A stretch of 58,122 nt of DNA from a virus, in IMG/VR virus record IMGVR_UViG_3300024057_000003, positions 1-58,122 of that record; one strand, 5' to 3'. The position numbers were made by a program, and so were the translations under genes. Position 1 is the first letter of the stretch; each line of letters opens with the position of its first letter. This document shows, piece by piece, positions 1 to 6,266 of the stretch. The notes beneath the pieces were generated by a model. That model ran no database searches. It worked only from the letters and a program-made list of their open reading frames with translations, and was not told the DNA's origin.

Positions 1-68
1 CCCTTCAGGATCCGGACCTTGTACTTCCCGACCGGGTTGAGTTCCTTGATCAGCGCTTCTTCGACCAT
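1..68 (-). CDS. N-terminal fragment of an unknown protein, cut by the window edge
   Basis: Only the first 22 codons are inside the window. Read leftward from the ATG whose complement is at 66-68, the frame stays open to base 1 and begins MVEEALIKELNPVGKYKV. A good ribosome binding site, GGGAGAAACTCG on the minus strand, sits directly upstream. It is the last visible gene of the leftward operon and starts 32 bases after the stop of the gene at 101-610. There is too little sequence to assign a function. Confidence 0.6.
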   Translation of the reverse strand, partial: MVEEALIKELNPVGKYKVRILK

Positions 69-100
69 CGAGTTTCTCCCAGATGTGGTTGATGAAAGGG

Positions 101-610
101 TTACGAGGACACGATCATGAGCATGCCGCTGTTCGACCAGCCCATCCCCAGATAGCGGTGGGCTCTGAGCTTGATGGAATCCTGGGCCTTCCTACAGTCC
201 CCGAGGATCAGGTAGGTTTCCGGGAACTTGGGCTTCGGGTCCCTCCGGCCCGTCACGTTCCGGAGGGTCACGGTGGCCCCTTTCAACGCGTGGTCATCGC
301 ATGCACGATGCAGGAAGCTTGAGGCCTTGTCCCAGTCGTCCTCGAAGTGCCGGTATAGGATGTTGTGAAGTCCGTCGCCATTGGGCGTCTTCACCGCGCC
401 ATTCTTGCCGTCCCACGATACCAGGGCCGTCCAGCATGACAGATCCATGACCTTGGTGTGGAGTTCCTCCGCCGCGGTGAGGTCCTCGCTCTTGTCGAGG
501 GTGAACTCGATTGATCCCGAGTCCACTCCCACTTTGGCCGTCTCCACGATGGGCTTCGGTACGGGTTCCTTCTTGGTTGCGGGCCTCTTTACGGCAGTCT
601 TCTTAACCAA
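101..610 (-). CDS. Hypothetical protein with basic N-terminus (169 aa)
   Basis: A 169-residue protein of unknown function. The first 20 or so residues are Lys/Pro-rich (MVKKTAVKRPATKKEPVPKP), probably a flexible tail, followed by a more globular region with several Trp and Cys residues. The start codon is TTG, supported by AGGAG about eight bases upstream on the minus strand and by the absence of a better start. It begins 10 bases after the stop of the methyltransferase gene, so the two are probably co-transcribed. No catalytic motif was recognised. Confidence 0.7.
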   Translation of the reverse strand: MVKKTAVKRPATKKEPVPKPIVETAKVGVDSGSIEFTLDKSEDLTAAEELHTKVMDLSCWTALVSWDGKNGAVKTPNGDGLHNILYRHFEDDWDKASSFLHRACDDHALKGATVTLRNVTGRRDPKPKFPETYLILGDCRKAQDSIKLRAHRYLGMGWSNSGMLMIVSS

Positions 611-620
611 GTGTCTTCTC

Positions 621-1460
621 CTAAATGAGGGCCAAAAGGGCTTCGTCCTTCTCGATGCACAGCGCGTTGCGGCCGGCGGCGAGCGCAGCCCTTCCTGTTG
701 ATAGAGATCCTGCGAAACAATCGAGGATCAACTCTCCCGGCATGGTGGCGAAGCGAATCAGCTTGTCGAGCAAGCCGATCGGCTTTTGCGTCGGATGGCG
801 CCGGCGGGAAGCGGGGATCAAGGGGCAGGACAGGACGTCGGTGACCGTGAGATCGCAGGGCTGGCGCTTCTCGCCCTTGGAGAGGAACAGGATCCCCTCG
901 TGGCGTGCGCGGCCGCTGTAGCCCATCCCCATGTGGACCTTGTCCCAGATCCACCGTTTGTTGAACACCAACCCGCATGATTGAAGGAGTTCAATCATCG
1001 CGTCGATGTGAGGCTTGGTCGTCGCCGTCTCGGCCGGGACGAAGATGAAGCAATGCGCGCCCTCCTTGAGCACGCGGTAGATCTCCATCCCCAGCTCCCG
1101 GTCGATGTCCTTGCGCTCGAAATCCCACTGCATCCGGGGCCGTGTGGTGCCGTGGCCGATGTGCCCGTCGATCCAAGGGTAGGGGGGATCTGTCACGATG
1201 GCATCCACCGAGCCGAACGGGATCTCCTTCAGAGCGTGCCACGCATCGTCGCATGCCACGACGCATGTCACGTCGCATGACGCGTTGTACGCCACGTAGA
1301 GCCCGCGACCGACGCGCTGGAACTCCTTGCCCAACCGCTCGTAGATCCGGGCGCGGATGCTGTGCTCGTGCTCGTCAGGGAGCGCGGCGTAGAGGTCTTG
1401 AACGTGGACGGGCTTCTCTCGCCCGCGAAAGAAAGTCCGGATCGCATCAATCAGAGTCAT
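621..1460 (-). CDS. DNA methyltransferase, beta class (N6-adenine or N4-cytosine), with N-terminal winged-helix-like domain
   Basis: Predicted S-adenosylmethionine-dependent DNA amino-methyltransferase of 279 aa. The catalytic motif TDPPYPW is at residues 90-96. The motif HPTQKPIGLLDKLI (about 222-235) and the cofactor-binding loop LDCFAGSLSTG (about 246-256) follow it. Catalytic motif before cofactor motif is the order of beta-class enzymes. Residues 1-58 look like a small winged-helix domain ending GRGLYVA, possibly for DNA contact. The in-frame ORF could start at 1520, but the ATG at 1460 is preferred because it overlaps the upstream gene by only 14 bases and has AGAGG upstream. The cofactor loop has SLST where many relatives have SGTT. 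No restriction endonuclease is adjacent, so self-protection or regulation is more likely than a restriction-modification pair. Confidence 0.9.
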   Translation of the reverse strand: MTLIDAIRTFFRGREKPVHVQDLYAALPDEHEHSIRARIYERLGKEFQRVGRGLYVAYNASCDVTCVVACDDAWHALKEIPFGSVDAIVTDPPYPWIDGHIGHGTTRPRMQWDFERKDIDRELGMEIYRVLKEGAHCFIFVPAETATTKPHIDAMIELLQSCGLVFNKRWIWDKVHMGMGYSGRARHEGILFLSKGEKRQPCDLTVTDVLSCPLIPASRRRHPTQKPIGLLDKLIRFATMPGELILDCFAGSLSTGRAALAAGRNALCIEKDEALLALI

Positions 1461-1839
1461 CGCCGGTAATCCTCTTCTCATCCTTGATCTCTTCTTCGTA
1501 GTGCATGTTGGCCCGGCCAAACACGTCGTCGATCCAGTCGAGACCCTCGAAATCCGCGAGGTGCATCATGTCGCACAGAAGGTCGGAGAGCTTCATCTCT
1601 ATGTCCTCGCGGCCCAGTCCCGTACGTTGGGCGAAGGTGTCGACGGCGACCTGCGCGAAGGCGGCGCGATCGCAGTTCATGATGTCCATCGGGATGCGGT
1701 CAGCGATGATCTTTTCGAGCCGTTCGTCGCCGTCGATCTGAACGTACTTTGTGCCGCCGCAGGGGCAGTTGAAGAAGCTCTCGACGCCGCTCCCCGATCT
1801 GGGATGCAACGCGTCTTCTTTCCAGCGATGTTCATGCAT
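1447..1839 (-). CDS. Hypothetical protein (130 aa)
   Basis: Unknown 130-residue protein. The N-terminus is rich in His and Cys (MHEHRWKEDALHPRSG, then FNCPCGGTKY), so a metal site is possible but incomplete as a finger. The rest is acidic and helical. The start at 1839 is chosen because it overlaps the stop of the preceding gene by only 8 bases; a longer in-frame start at 1869 lies inside that gene. It overlaps the methyltransferase start by 14 bases, which suggests translational coupling. No function can be assigned. Confidence 0.7.
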   Translation of the reverse strand: MHEHRWKEDALHPRSGSGVESFFNCPCGGTKYVQIDGDERLEKIIADRIPMDIMNCDRAAFAQVAVDTFAQRTGLGREDIEMKLSDLLCDMMHLADFEGLDWIDDVFGRANMHYEEEIKDEKRITGDDSD

Positions 1840-2254
1840 CGGTTGTCTCCTTCGCGTAGCCCTTGGCATCCTCCAAGAACTCGTTGATATCGCTGTCGTG
1901 CTCTTCGCCGAGATCAGCTTCCAAGACGTGCCCGAAGATCTCGGTAGCCCGGCCGAGCAACTCGGCGAGGTGCTCCTCCTTCATCGGCATCGTCCGGAGG
2001 ACGACCATCTGCGCGTCCTTCTCGCTGTCCCAGCCCACATGCTTGTTCATCTCCTCCGCGCGTTCTCGGGCCGTTTTCTCGTCGAGGCCGAAGAAGCCCT
2101 CGCCAGAAACGGGCGTATAGCCGCGCGTTCCCTCGTCGGCCCGGCCGATGATCCAGCCTCCTTGTGCAGCGACAGCCGTGAAAGCGAACCGCTGGCGCTG
2201 GGGCTGTTGCTTCCCGCAACCGCCTGACCTCTTCGTGCAGAAATAGGGCCTCAT
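1832..2254 (-). CDS. Hypothetical acidic protein (140 aa)
   Basis: Unknown 140-residue protein beginning MRPYFCTKRSGGCGKQ, a short Cys-containing start, followed by an acidic helical C-terminal half. The ORF can be extended to 2563, but the extension is only the shadow of the neighbouring gene. The ATG at 2254 overlaps the upstream TGA in an ATGA junction and is clearly the real start. It is part of the leftward operon. No known family was recognised. Confidence 0.75.
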   Translation of the reverse strand: MRPYFCTKRSGGCGKQQPQRQRFAFTAVAAQGGWIIGRADEGTRGYTPVSGEGFFGLDEKTARERAEEMNKHVGWDSEKDAQMVVLRTMPMKEEHLAELLGRATEIFGHVLEADLGEEHDSDINEFLEDAKGYAKETTDA

Positions 2255-2967
2255 GCAGCCTCCTTCATTTCGAGATACCTGTTGACCACGACGCCGTCCC
2301 GCGTCTCCTGGAACTCCCAGTTCTCCGTGTAGCCGAGGTACTCCTTGACGAACTCGATGGCGGGCTCCCACGCGGCGATCTCGGCATCGGAGCCGATCTT
2401 GAGGGCCTCGCCGAAGTGGTGCTTGAAGATGAGCAGGCAGGACATGACCGCCAGGTCGTAGCCGACGTTGTGGAACGTCTTGACGAAGTTCGTGATCGTC
2501 GTCGCGCCGGGCCGGATCCGGTGACGGAACTGGGGAGGGGTCATGCAGGCGAATACGAACCACTCCGCGTTGCCCAGCGTGAAGAAGATGCCGTGATCCG
2601 CGACGACAGGCCTTTTCACGCCTTCGATGCCGATGAGGTCAGGAACCCGCTTCCTCAGCTCGGGAAGGAGCTTCGCGAAGTCCTTCTTGGCCGTACGGAA
2701 CAATGCCTTGTCCATATCGACCGGCCGGTTCCAGCTGTGTGAACGCCCCATGATCATGTTCCTTTCCGGTAGTTGGATGAGAGTTCCGTTGTTGAACGGC
2801 GACACGACGGAGTCACCGACCTGATCGAAGTAGCTCGAATCGATTCCGAAGAGGCCGCCGCTCTCCGGATCCTTCCAGATCTCCACTTGGACATCACCGC
2901 CGGAATCGGGATCCCTCACGGTGACTTCCTCAATGTACTTGCCTGTCACCGTTCTCGTGGTGCTCAT
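2251..2967 (-). CDS. Hypothetical protein (238 aa)
   Basis: Unknown soluble protein of 238 aa starting MSTTRTVTGKYIEEV. It is mixed alpha/beta by eye, with no membrane segment and no recognised catalytic motif. The start at 2967 forms an ATGA overlap with the upstream gene, so it is preferred over the in-frame start at 3021. It is coupled at both ends by four-base overlaps, as expected for a translated operon member. Confidence 0.75.
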   Translation of the reverse strand: MSTTRTVTGKYIEEVTVRDPDSGGDVQVEIWKDPESGGLFGIDSSYFDQVGDSVVSPFNNGTLIQLPERNMIMGRSHSWNRPVDMDKALFRTAKKDFAKLLPELRKRVPDLIGIEGVKRPVVADHGIFFTLGNAEWFVFACMTPPQFRHRIRPGATTITNFVKTFHNVGYDLAVMSCLLIFKHHFGEALKIGSDAEIAAWEPAIEFVKEYLGYTENWEFQETRDGVVVNRYLEMKEAA

Positions 2968-3275
2968 CCTCGGCCCTCCTTGATGGCGTTCCGCGTCTCC
3001 TCCGTCGCGCCAGCCAAGCACGCGTCGTAGGCCTTCGAGTAGCTGGGCGCAATTGTCGACATCGGAGTCCCAGCCCCGGAGAGGTGCGCGATCTGCTCGG
3101 CGAAGAGGCGGCAGATCGGGTGTTTGTTCCTCCAGTCGGATCCGTGGCCCTCCTCACGGCCTTGGTCGCAGATCCGCTGCATGATCTCGGCGAAGCTGAA
3201 GACCACCCCGGACAGATTGCACGCGCTCTGGGCTTGCAGGGCTTTGTCGTAATCATCGGGCTTGATGTGACCCAT
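2964..3275 (-). CDS. Hypothetical protein (103 aa)
   Basis: Unknown 103-residue protein beginning MGHIKPDDYDKALQAQ. It has a strong ribosome binding site (TGGAGG, five bases before the ATG on the minus strand). It overlaps the next gene by ATGA. The 123 bases upstream (3276-3398) are non-coding and contain two hairpins, so transcription may be interrupted or modulated before this gene. No motif was recognised. Confidence 0.7.
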   Translation of the reverse strand: MGHIKPDDYDKALQAQSACNLSGVVFSFAEIMQRICDQGREEGHGSDWRNKHPICRLFAEQIAHLSGAGTPMSTIAPSYSKAYDACLAGATEETRNAIKEGRG

Positions 3276-3331
3276 CTTGACCTCCAGAAAAAGTAGCCTG
3301 TGGTGGTGGATGTGGTAGACTGATTGGTGCC

Positions 3332-3400
3332 GGCCAGAAGAAATACTGGCCCCAGAGAGAGGAGAGCCTGGAGCGTTCTCGTGGACCTCCAGGCTTCTTT
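3332..3400 (+). terminator. Pair of hairpins in the 3276-3398 gap; possible terminator or short structured RNA
   Basis: Two perfect stems lie in the only gap of the leftward operon: GGCCAG/CTGGCC (3332-3337 with 3346-3351) and GCCTGGAG/CTCCAGGC (3366-3373 with 3387-3394). On the plus strand the second stem is followed by TTCTTTATTT, like a weak intrinsic terminator. On the minus strand it is followed by a pyrimidine run without a U-tract. A plus-strand transcript would be antisense to nothing but this gap. The sequence TAGACT at 3316-3321 matches the -10 of the promoter at 4520, but no matching -35 was found. Function is uncertain. Confidence 0.35.
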
Positions 3401-3620
3401 ATTTCCTCGCCGGTTTGACTGTCCCGTCGATCACGTACTCGACCCTGATCTTCCTCATCGCCGGGTCGATCTTCTCGTCGAGGATCCGCTGGATCCGCCT
3501 TGCGCGGTCGGGGGTGCAGTAGCCGCCGTTCTGCTTCTCGATTAGGTCGACCATGATCTCCGTGAGTTCCTGCTCATTGAGCCGCAGCGTCGCCTTCGGC
3601 GGTTGCTTCTGACGTGCCAT
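3399..3620 (-). CDS. Small hypothetical basic protein (73 aa)
   Basis: Unknown 73-residue basic protein starting MARQKQPPKATLRLNEQEL. It is preceded by AGGAAGG six bases from the ATG, a strong ribosome binding site. It overlaps the 3' end of the upstream gene by 47 bases in a different frame, which is long but tolerable in such compact genomes. Its size and charge would fit a nucleic-acid-associated or regulatory protein, but no fold can be recognised. Confidence 0.6.
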   Translation of the reverse strand: MARQKQPPKATLRLNEQELTEIMVDLIEKQNGGYCTPDRARRIQRILDEKIDPAMRKIRVEYVIDGTVKPARK

Positions 3621-3891
3621 CGAGCGCCTTCCTTTCGCGCTTCGCCTTCCTGCGCTCCACCAGCCGCTTGTACCTTACCATGTTGTCCACGGCTCTGGAG
3701 GAGTTCCGGATCGCCCGCTTCTGGTTGGTCGTGACCGCCCGGTTGAGCTCCATCCAGGCGATCACGCCTTCGAGGGAATCCAGCCACTTCACGTTGAAGT
3801 CGAGGGCGTGATCATTCGCCTTCTTGACCGTGCGGCGGGCCAGGGACAGGTAGCGCTTGAACTGCTTATCCTTTACGGCGCCGCGCCGCAC
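3574..3891 (-). CDS. Small hypothetical basic helical protein (105 aa)
   Basis: Unknown, strongly basic, helix-rich protein of 105 aa (many Arg and Lys, few turns), ending in an acidic/Ala tail. It overlaps the previous gene's end by 26 bases and the next gene's start by 47 bases. The first ATG may not be the true start, and a shorter product beginning near residue 6 would reduce the overlap. Kept because the codon pattern resembles its neighbours and the operon would otherwise have a hole. Confidence 0.5.
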   Translation of the reverse strand: MRRGAVKDKQFKRYLSLARRTVKKANDHALDFNVKWLDSLEGVIAWMELNRAVTTNQKRAIRNSSRAVDNMVRYKRLVERRKAKRERKALDGTSEATAEGDAAAQ

Positions 3892-4141
3892 GTGCCGCTC
3901 CCTTCTTCAAGGCGATGTCGCGGGCGAGCTGGAGCCGGGCGGTGAGGACGCCGTCGAAGAGTTCGGTCAGCGCTGCTTCGTCGAGACGAATCTCAAGATG
4001 CGTGGTGTCGGTGATGAGGTTCAAAGCAACGCAACGCGGTTCCGCGTCGTCGTCTATTGCGATCATCACCGCGTCCCGGATCCTCTTCTGTCCTCGGAGA
4101 TCGACCGGGATGTACGCCTTTCCACGTGGTGGTTCTGCCAT
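3866..4141 (-). CDS. Hypothetical protein, first gene of the leftward operon (91 aa)
   Basis: Unknown 91-residue protein starting MAEPPRGKAYIPVDLRGQ. It has a very strong ribosome binding site, GGAGGAACG, immediately before the ATG. It is the first gene read leftward from the 4142-4554 intergenic region, so the operon promoter should lie between about 4150 and 4250 on the minus strand. A perfect TTGACA is present there (complement of 4206-4211), but its partner -10 at 17 bases is poor. Confidence 0.65.
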   Translation of the reverse strand: MAEPPRGKAYIPVDLRGQKRIRDAVMIAIDDDAEPRCVALNLITDTTHLEIRLDEAALTELFDGVLTARLQLARDIALKKGAARAARRRKG

Positions 4142-4194
4142 CGTTCCTCCGTATAAAAAGGGGGTTCTACCAACCTTGTACCATGAATCTAAGA

Positions 4195-4210
4195 TGACAA
4201 ATCTTTGTCA
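4195..4210. promoter_or_regulatory. 16-base perfect dyad, candidate operator between divergent units
   Basis: TGACAAATCTTTGTCA is symmetric except for the unpaired centre. It lies nine bases upstream of the -35 of the structured RNA promoter and overlaps a minus-strand TTGACA. Its position between the leftward operon and the rightward RNA fits a binding site for a dimeric regulator, but no such regulator is identified in the window. Confidence 0.5.
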
Positions 4211-4218
4211 AGATAGGC

Positions 4219-4247
4219 TTGACGGGGAGTGCCGGGGGATGTACTAT
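4219..4247 (+). promoter_or_regulatory. Near-consensus sigma70 promoter of the structured RNA
   Basis: TTGACG at 4219-4224, then exactly 17 bases, then TACTAT at 4242-4247. Transcription would begin near 4254. No coding region follows; the transcript would be the structured RNA ending at about 4468. The -35 is of the ordinary host type and unlike the TATACA-type elements in front of the structural genes, suggesting expression by host polymerase, probably early. Confidence 0.75.
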
Positions 4248-4253
4248 TCTGGT

Positions 4254-4468
4254 GACCAGGCTCTTTGGGAAACAGAACTACGCGCTCCTTGGCTGGCCGA
4301 TGCAATCGGCGCGGCACCGCAGCGTTTCTGCGGACTCCCGACCCCTTGCGCGCAAGGGACTCCGGGTGGCCAGCCATCGAACCTGAAATTCTGTTTCCCC
4401 CTCTCTCCAGGGCCAGGCCGCCTTTGAAGGTTAACCCCTCGAAGCGGTGGCCTGGCTCCTTTTATTTT
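4254..4468 (+). ncRNA. Structured non-coding RNA of about 215 nt, family not recognised
   Basis: The RNA is bounded by a sigma70 promoter and an intrinsic terminator. Perfect long-range pairings are visible: 4267-4277 (GGGAAACAGAA) with 4389-4399, and 4290-4298 (TGGCTGGCC) with 4368-4376. Inside the second helix lie three hairpins: 4298-4301/4305-4308, CCGCAG/CTGCGG (4317-4322/4328-4333) and CCCTTG/CAAGGG (4343-4348/4353-4358). This makes a four-way junction at the end of a long arm. The 5' end CCAGGC (4256-4261) can also pair with GCCTGG (4450-4455) in the terminator, which would close the molecule or compete with termination. It does not match tRNA, tmRNA, RNase P or 6S landmarks that I know. 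Overlapping short frames have no convincing coding character. Confidence 0.65.
4412..4468 (+). terminator. Intrinsic terminator of the structured RNA
   Basis: GCCAGGCC (4412-4419) pairs perfectly with GGCCTGGC (4449-4456) around a 29-base loop and is followed at once by TCCTTTTATTTT. The U-rich tail and perfect stem support termination; the long loop is unusual. Confidence 0.65.
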
Positions 4469-4519
4469 AAATCCACTTCGGCTTGCATCTGACCAGTCAC
4501 CTTTACCGCCGTCGGGGGC

Positions 4520-4548
4520 TATACAATTTGGACGACGTGGGGTAGACT
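4520..4548 (+). promoter_or_regulatory. Late-type promoter of the head operon (TATACA-N17-TAGACT)
   Basis: TATACA at 4520-4525, 17 bases, TAGACT at 4543-4548, six bases before the ATG of the 4555 gene. The flanking words GGGCTATAC and CGTGG are repeated in the promoter at 9082-9110 with the same spacing, which makes chance unlikely. With the start codon so close, the transcript would have almost no leader. Confidence 0.6.
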
Positions 4549-4554
4549 GGAATC

Positions 4555-5421
4555 ATGCCCAACATCGAGACTCAGGTTCAGGACTGGTCGACCGAGGCCG
4601 CGGACGCGTTCCTGAACCGGAAAGTCGCGCTGAACGCCTCGATCCAGAAGATCGCCTCCCGAGAAGGGCTCAATCGCGAGAAGGTCGCCCGCGTCGTCGA
4701 GGAGACGAACAAGGCCGTGTGGCTCAAGATGTTCGACAAGCAGGCCGACAAGTGCTTCACCTTCCCGGTCGCGGAGGTGGACAAGATCCTGTCCTCCGCG
4801 CCAGCCGAGCAGATCAAGGTCGCGATGGCGCGGATCCGCAGGCTGGCGCCGTCGACCGAGAAGACGGCGGCGGAGTTGATCCACGACCGCGCGATCAGGG
4901 GCTCTGGATTGCAGCGCGCACAACGGTTCTACGAGAACGCGATCCTGGCCTCCGAGGTCGTGCGGGAGAAGTCGGCCGTCGAGAGCAGGAAGCTCGTGGA
5001 AACCCAGGCGCACTTCTGCAAAGTCGCCCAGCAAATGGTCCTGGGAGAGGGGTATTCGTTCGGCGAGCTGTGTGAGGCCCTTGCCGCCTACCGGCCCGCC
5101 CACTGGAAGAAGGTCGCCGTGCTCATGAAAGTCGCGGCGACCCACATCGGCGTGAAGTTCAAGCTCCCCGAGGGGATGGAGAAGAAGGCCAACGGGATGG
5201 TCGACCCCGGGGAGCACGACATCGTGTCGCAGGTTTCCGCGTCAGGGATGCCCGTCGAGGTGATCAACGGCTCCCACAAGCTCGTGGTCGCTCTGGACAC
5301 GCTGATCGACCAGACGACGGAGGCCGACAAGGCCAACACGAACACCAAGGGCGCGGACGACACGGTGAAGTTCCTCCGCAGGGAGATCCGCAACTACATC
5401 TCCACGCACCGCGCAGTTTAG
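4555..5421 (+). CDS. Hypothetical head-region protein (288 aa)
   Basis: Unknown 288-residue, mostly helical, Ala/Lys/Glu-rich protein starting MPNIETQVQDWSTEAADAF. It contains repeated short motifs of the form K-[VTI]-A (QKIAS, EKVAR, EKTAA, KKVAV), a feature shared by many proteins of this block. It is the first gene after the promoter at 4520 and is followed 11 bases later by the next gene. Its place upstream of the protease and capsid genes suggests a head or packaging role, but no family was recognised. Confidence 0.75.
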   Translation: MPNIETQVQDWSTEAADAFLNRKVALNASIQKIASREGLNREKVARVVEETNKAVWLKMFDKQADKCFTFPVAEVDKILSSAPAEQIKVAMARIRRLAPSTEKTAAELIHDRAIRGSGLQRAQRFYENAILASEVVREKSAVESRKLVETQAHFCKVAQQMVLGEGYSFGELCEALAAYRPAHWKKVAVLMKVAATHIGVKFKLPEGMEKKANGMVDPGEHDIVSQVSASGMPVEVINGSHKLVVALDTLIDQTTEADKANTNTKGADDTVKFLRREIRNYISTHRAV

Positions 5422-5432
5422 AGGAGACGCTC

Positions 5433-6266
5433 GTGAAGACGCTTCTGGACGAACTGGCGGAACGCCGCGCCACCGCTCTGGTCGCCGCCAGCTTCCGTGA
5501 CGATCGCGTCGCCCGCGAGGATCTCGACAAGGTCGCCGCCGGCAAGGGCGGGAAGGCCGTCGGGCTGGTCTCACGGTTCAAGCGGCTGTTCCAGCCGTCG
5601 GCCGAGAAAGTGCTTGTCCAGGAATCGCGCGGCGCACGGGTGGCGGCCCTTGAGCAGCTCCTCGGGAAGGTTCCCCGGGGGCAATCCAAGATGAAGAAGT
5701 GGCTCAAGGGCGGCCCGCAGTACTCCCGTGTCCAAGAGCCCGAGGTTCGGCAACAGGTCGTGCAGACAGCCAAGGGCAGGCAACGAATCGTTCAGCTCCA
5801 AGGCAACAAGGTCCGGCACCTGAAGCGCGAGAACGAAGCGGTCAAGACGCTCAAGGACATCGCCGACATCGAGAAGTCGCTGATCGCCCCCGAAGGCGTC
5901 AGCAAGGTGAAGGCGGTGATGACGGGGGCCGGCGTCATCGGCATCGGCCTCGGGGCCAAGTCGCTCTACGATCAGCTGCTCCTCCGCAGGAATCTGGCCG
6001 CGATCGAGAAGGACCCGATGATCCCCGCTTCGTTGCGCCCGCGCGCCCGCGAGGTCTTCGGCGTCCTCAAGCGCTACGCGCCGTCCCTGGCCAAGGATCC
6101 AACGGTGTCGAGAGACTTCGCCCGGAACTTGGTGCGCCACGACGCGATCGACCACGCCACCGTCAAGGACCTGATCCACGCCGAGAAGGAAGTTCAGGAT
6201 AGCGTGAAGGGCAAGGCCCAGCTCATTACGCAGGGGACCTCCTTCGTCTCGGGAATGGGAGGGTAG
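5433..6266 (+). CDS. Hypothetical basic head-region protein (277 aa)
   Basis: Unknown 277-residue basic protein with GTG start, preceded by GAGGAGA. It has a Lys/Arg-rich first half, one hydrophobic stretch near residues 165-180 (VMTGAGVIGIGLGA) and helical segments at the end. It lies directly between the first head gene and the protease, with its stop touching the protease GTG start. It could be a scaffold, internal or head-vertex protein; the sequence does not decide. Confidence 0.75.
   Translation: MKTLLDELAERRATALVAASFRDDRVAREDLDKVAAGKGGKAVGLVSRFKRLFQPSAEKVLVQESRGARVAALEQLLGKVPRGQSKMKKWLKGGPQYSRVQEPEVRQQVVQTAKGRQRIVQLQGNKVRHLKRENEAVKTLKDIADIEKSLIAPEGVSKVKAVMTGAGVIGIGLGAKSLYDQLLLRRNLAAIEKDPMIPASLRPRAREVFGVLKRYAPSLAKDPTVSRDFARNLVRHDAIDHATVKDLIHAEKEVQDSVKGKAQLITQGTSFVSGMGG

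Noticed and set aside
4206-4211. Minus-strand TTGACA as a full promoter for the leftward operon
   Set aside because: The -35 is perfect, but the best -10 at 17 bases is ATTCAT, only half matching; recorded as a possible part of the dyad instead.
4290-4376. tRNA-like cloverleaf within the structured RNA
   Set aside because: Three hairpins inside a closing stem look like a cloverleaf, but loop sizes, anticodon loop and the GTTCGA T-loop are missing.
4254-4468. 6S RNA, which mimics an open promoter
   Set aside because: The RNA has a multi-hairpin junction rather than one long rod with a central bubble.
3915-4492. Short open frames overlapping the structured RNA on both strands
   Set aside because: Their codon use is unlike the neighbours, they have no good start, and the base pairing and terminator explain the sequence better.
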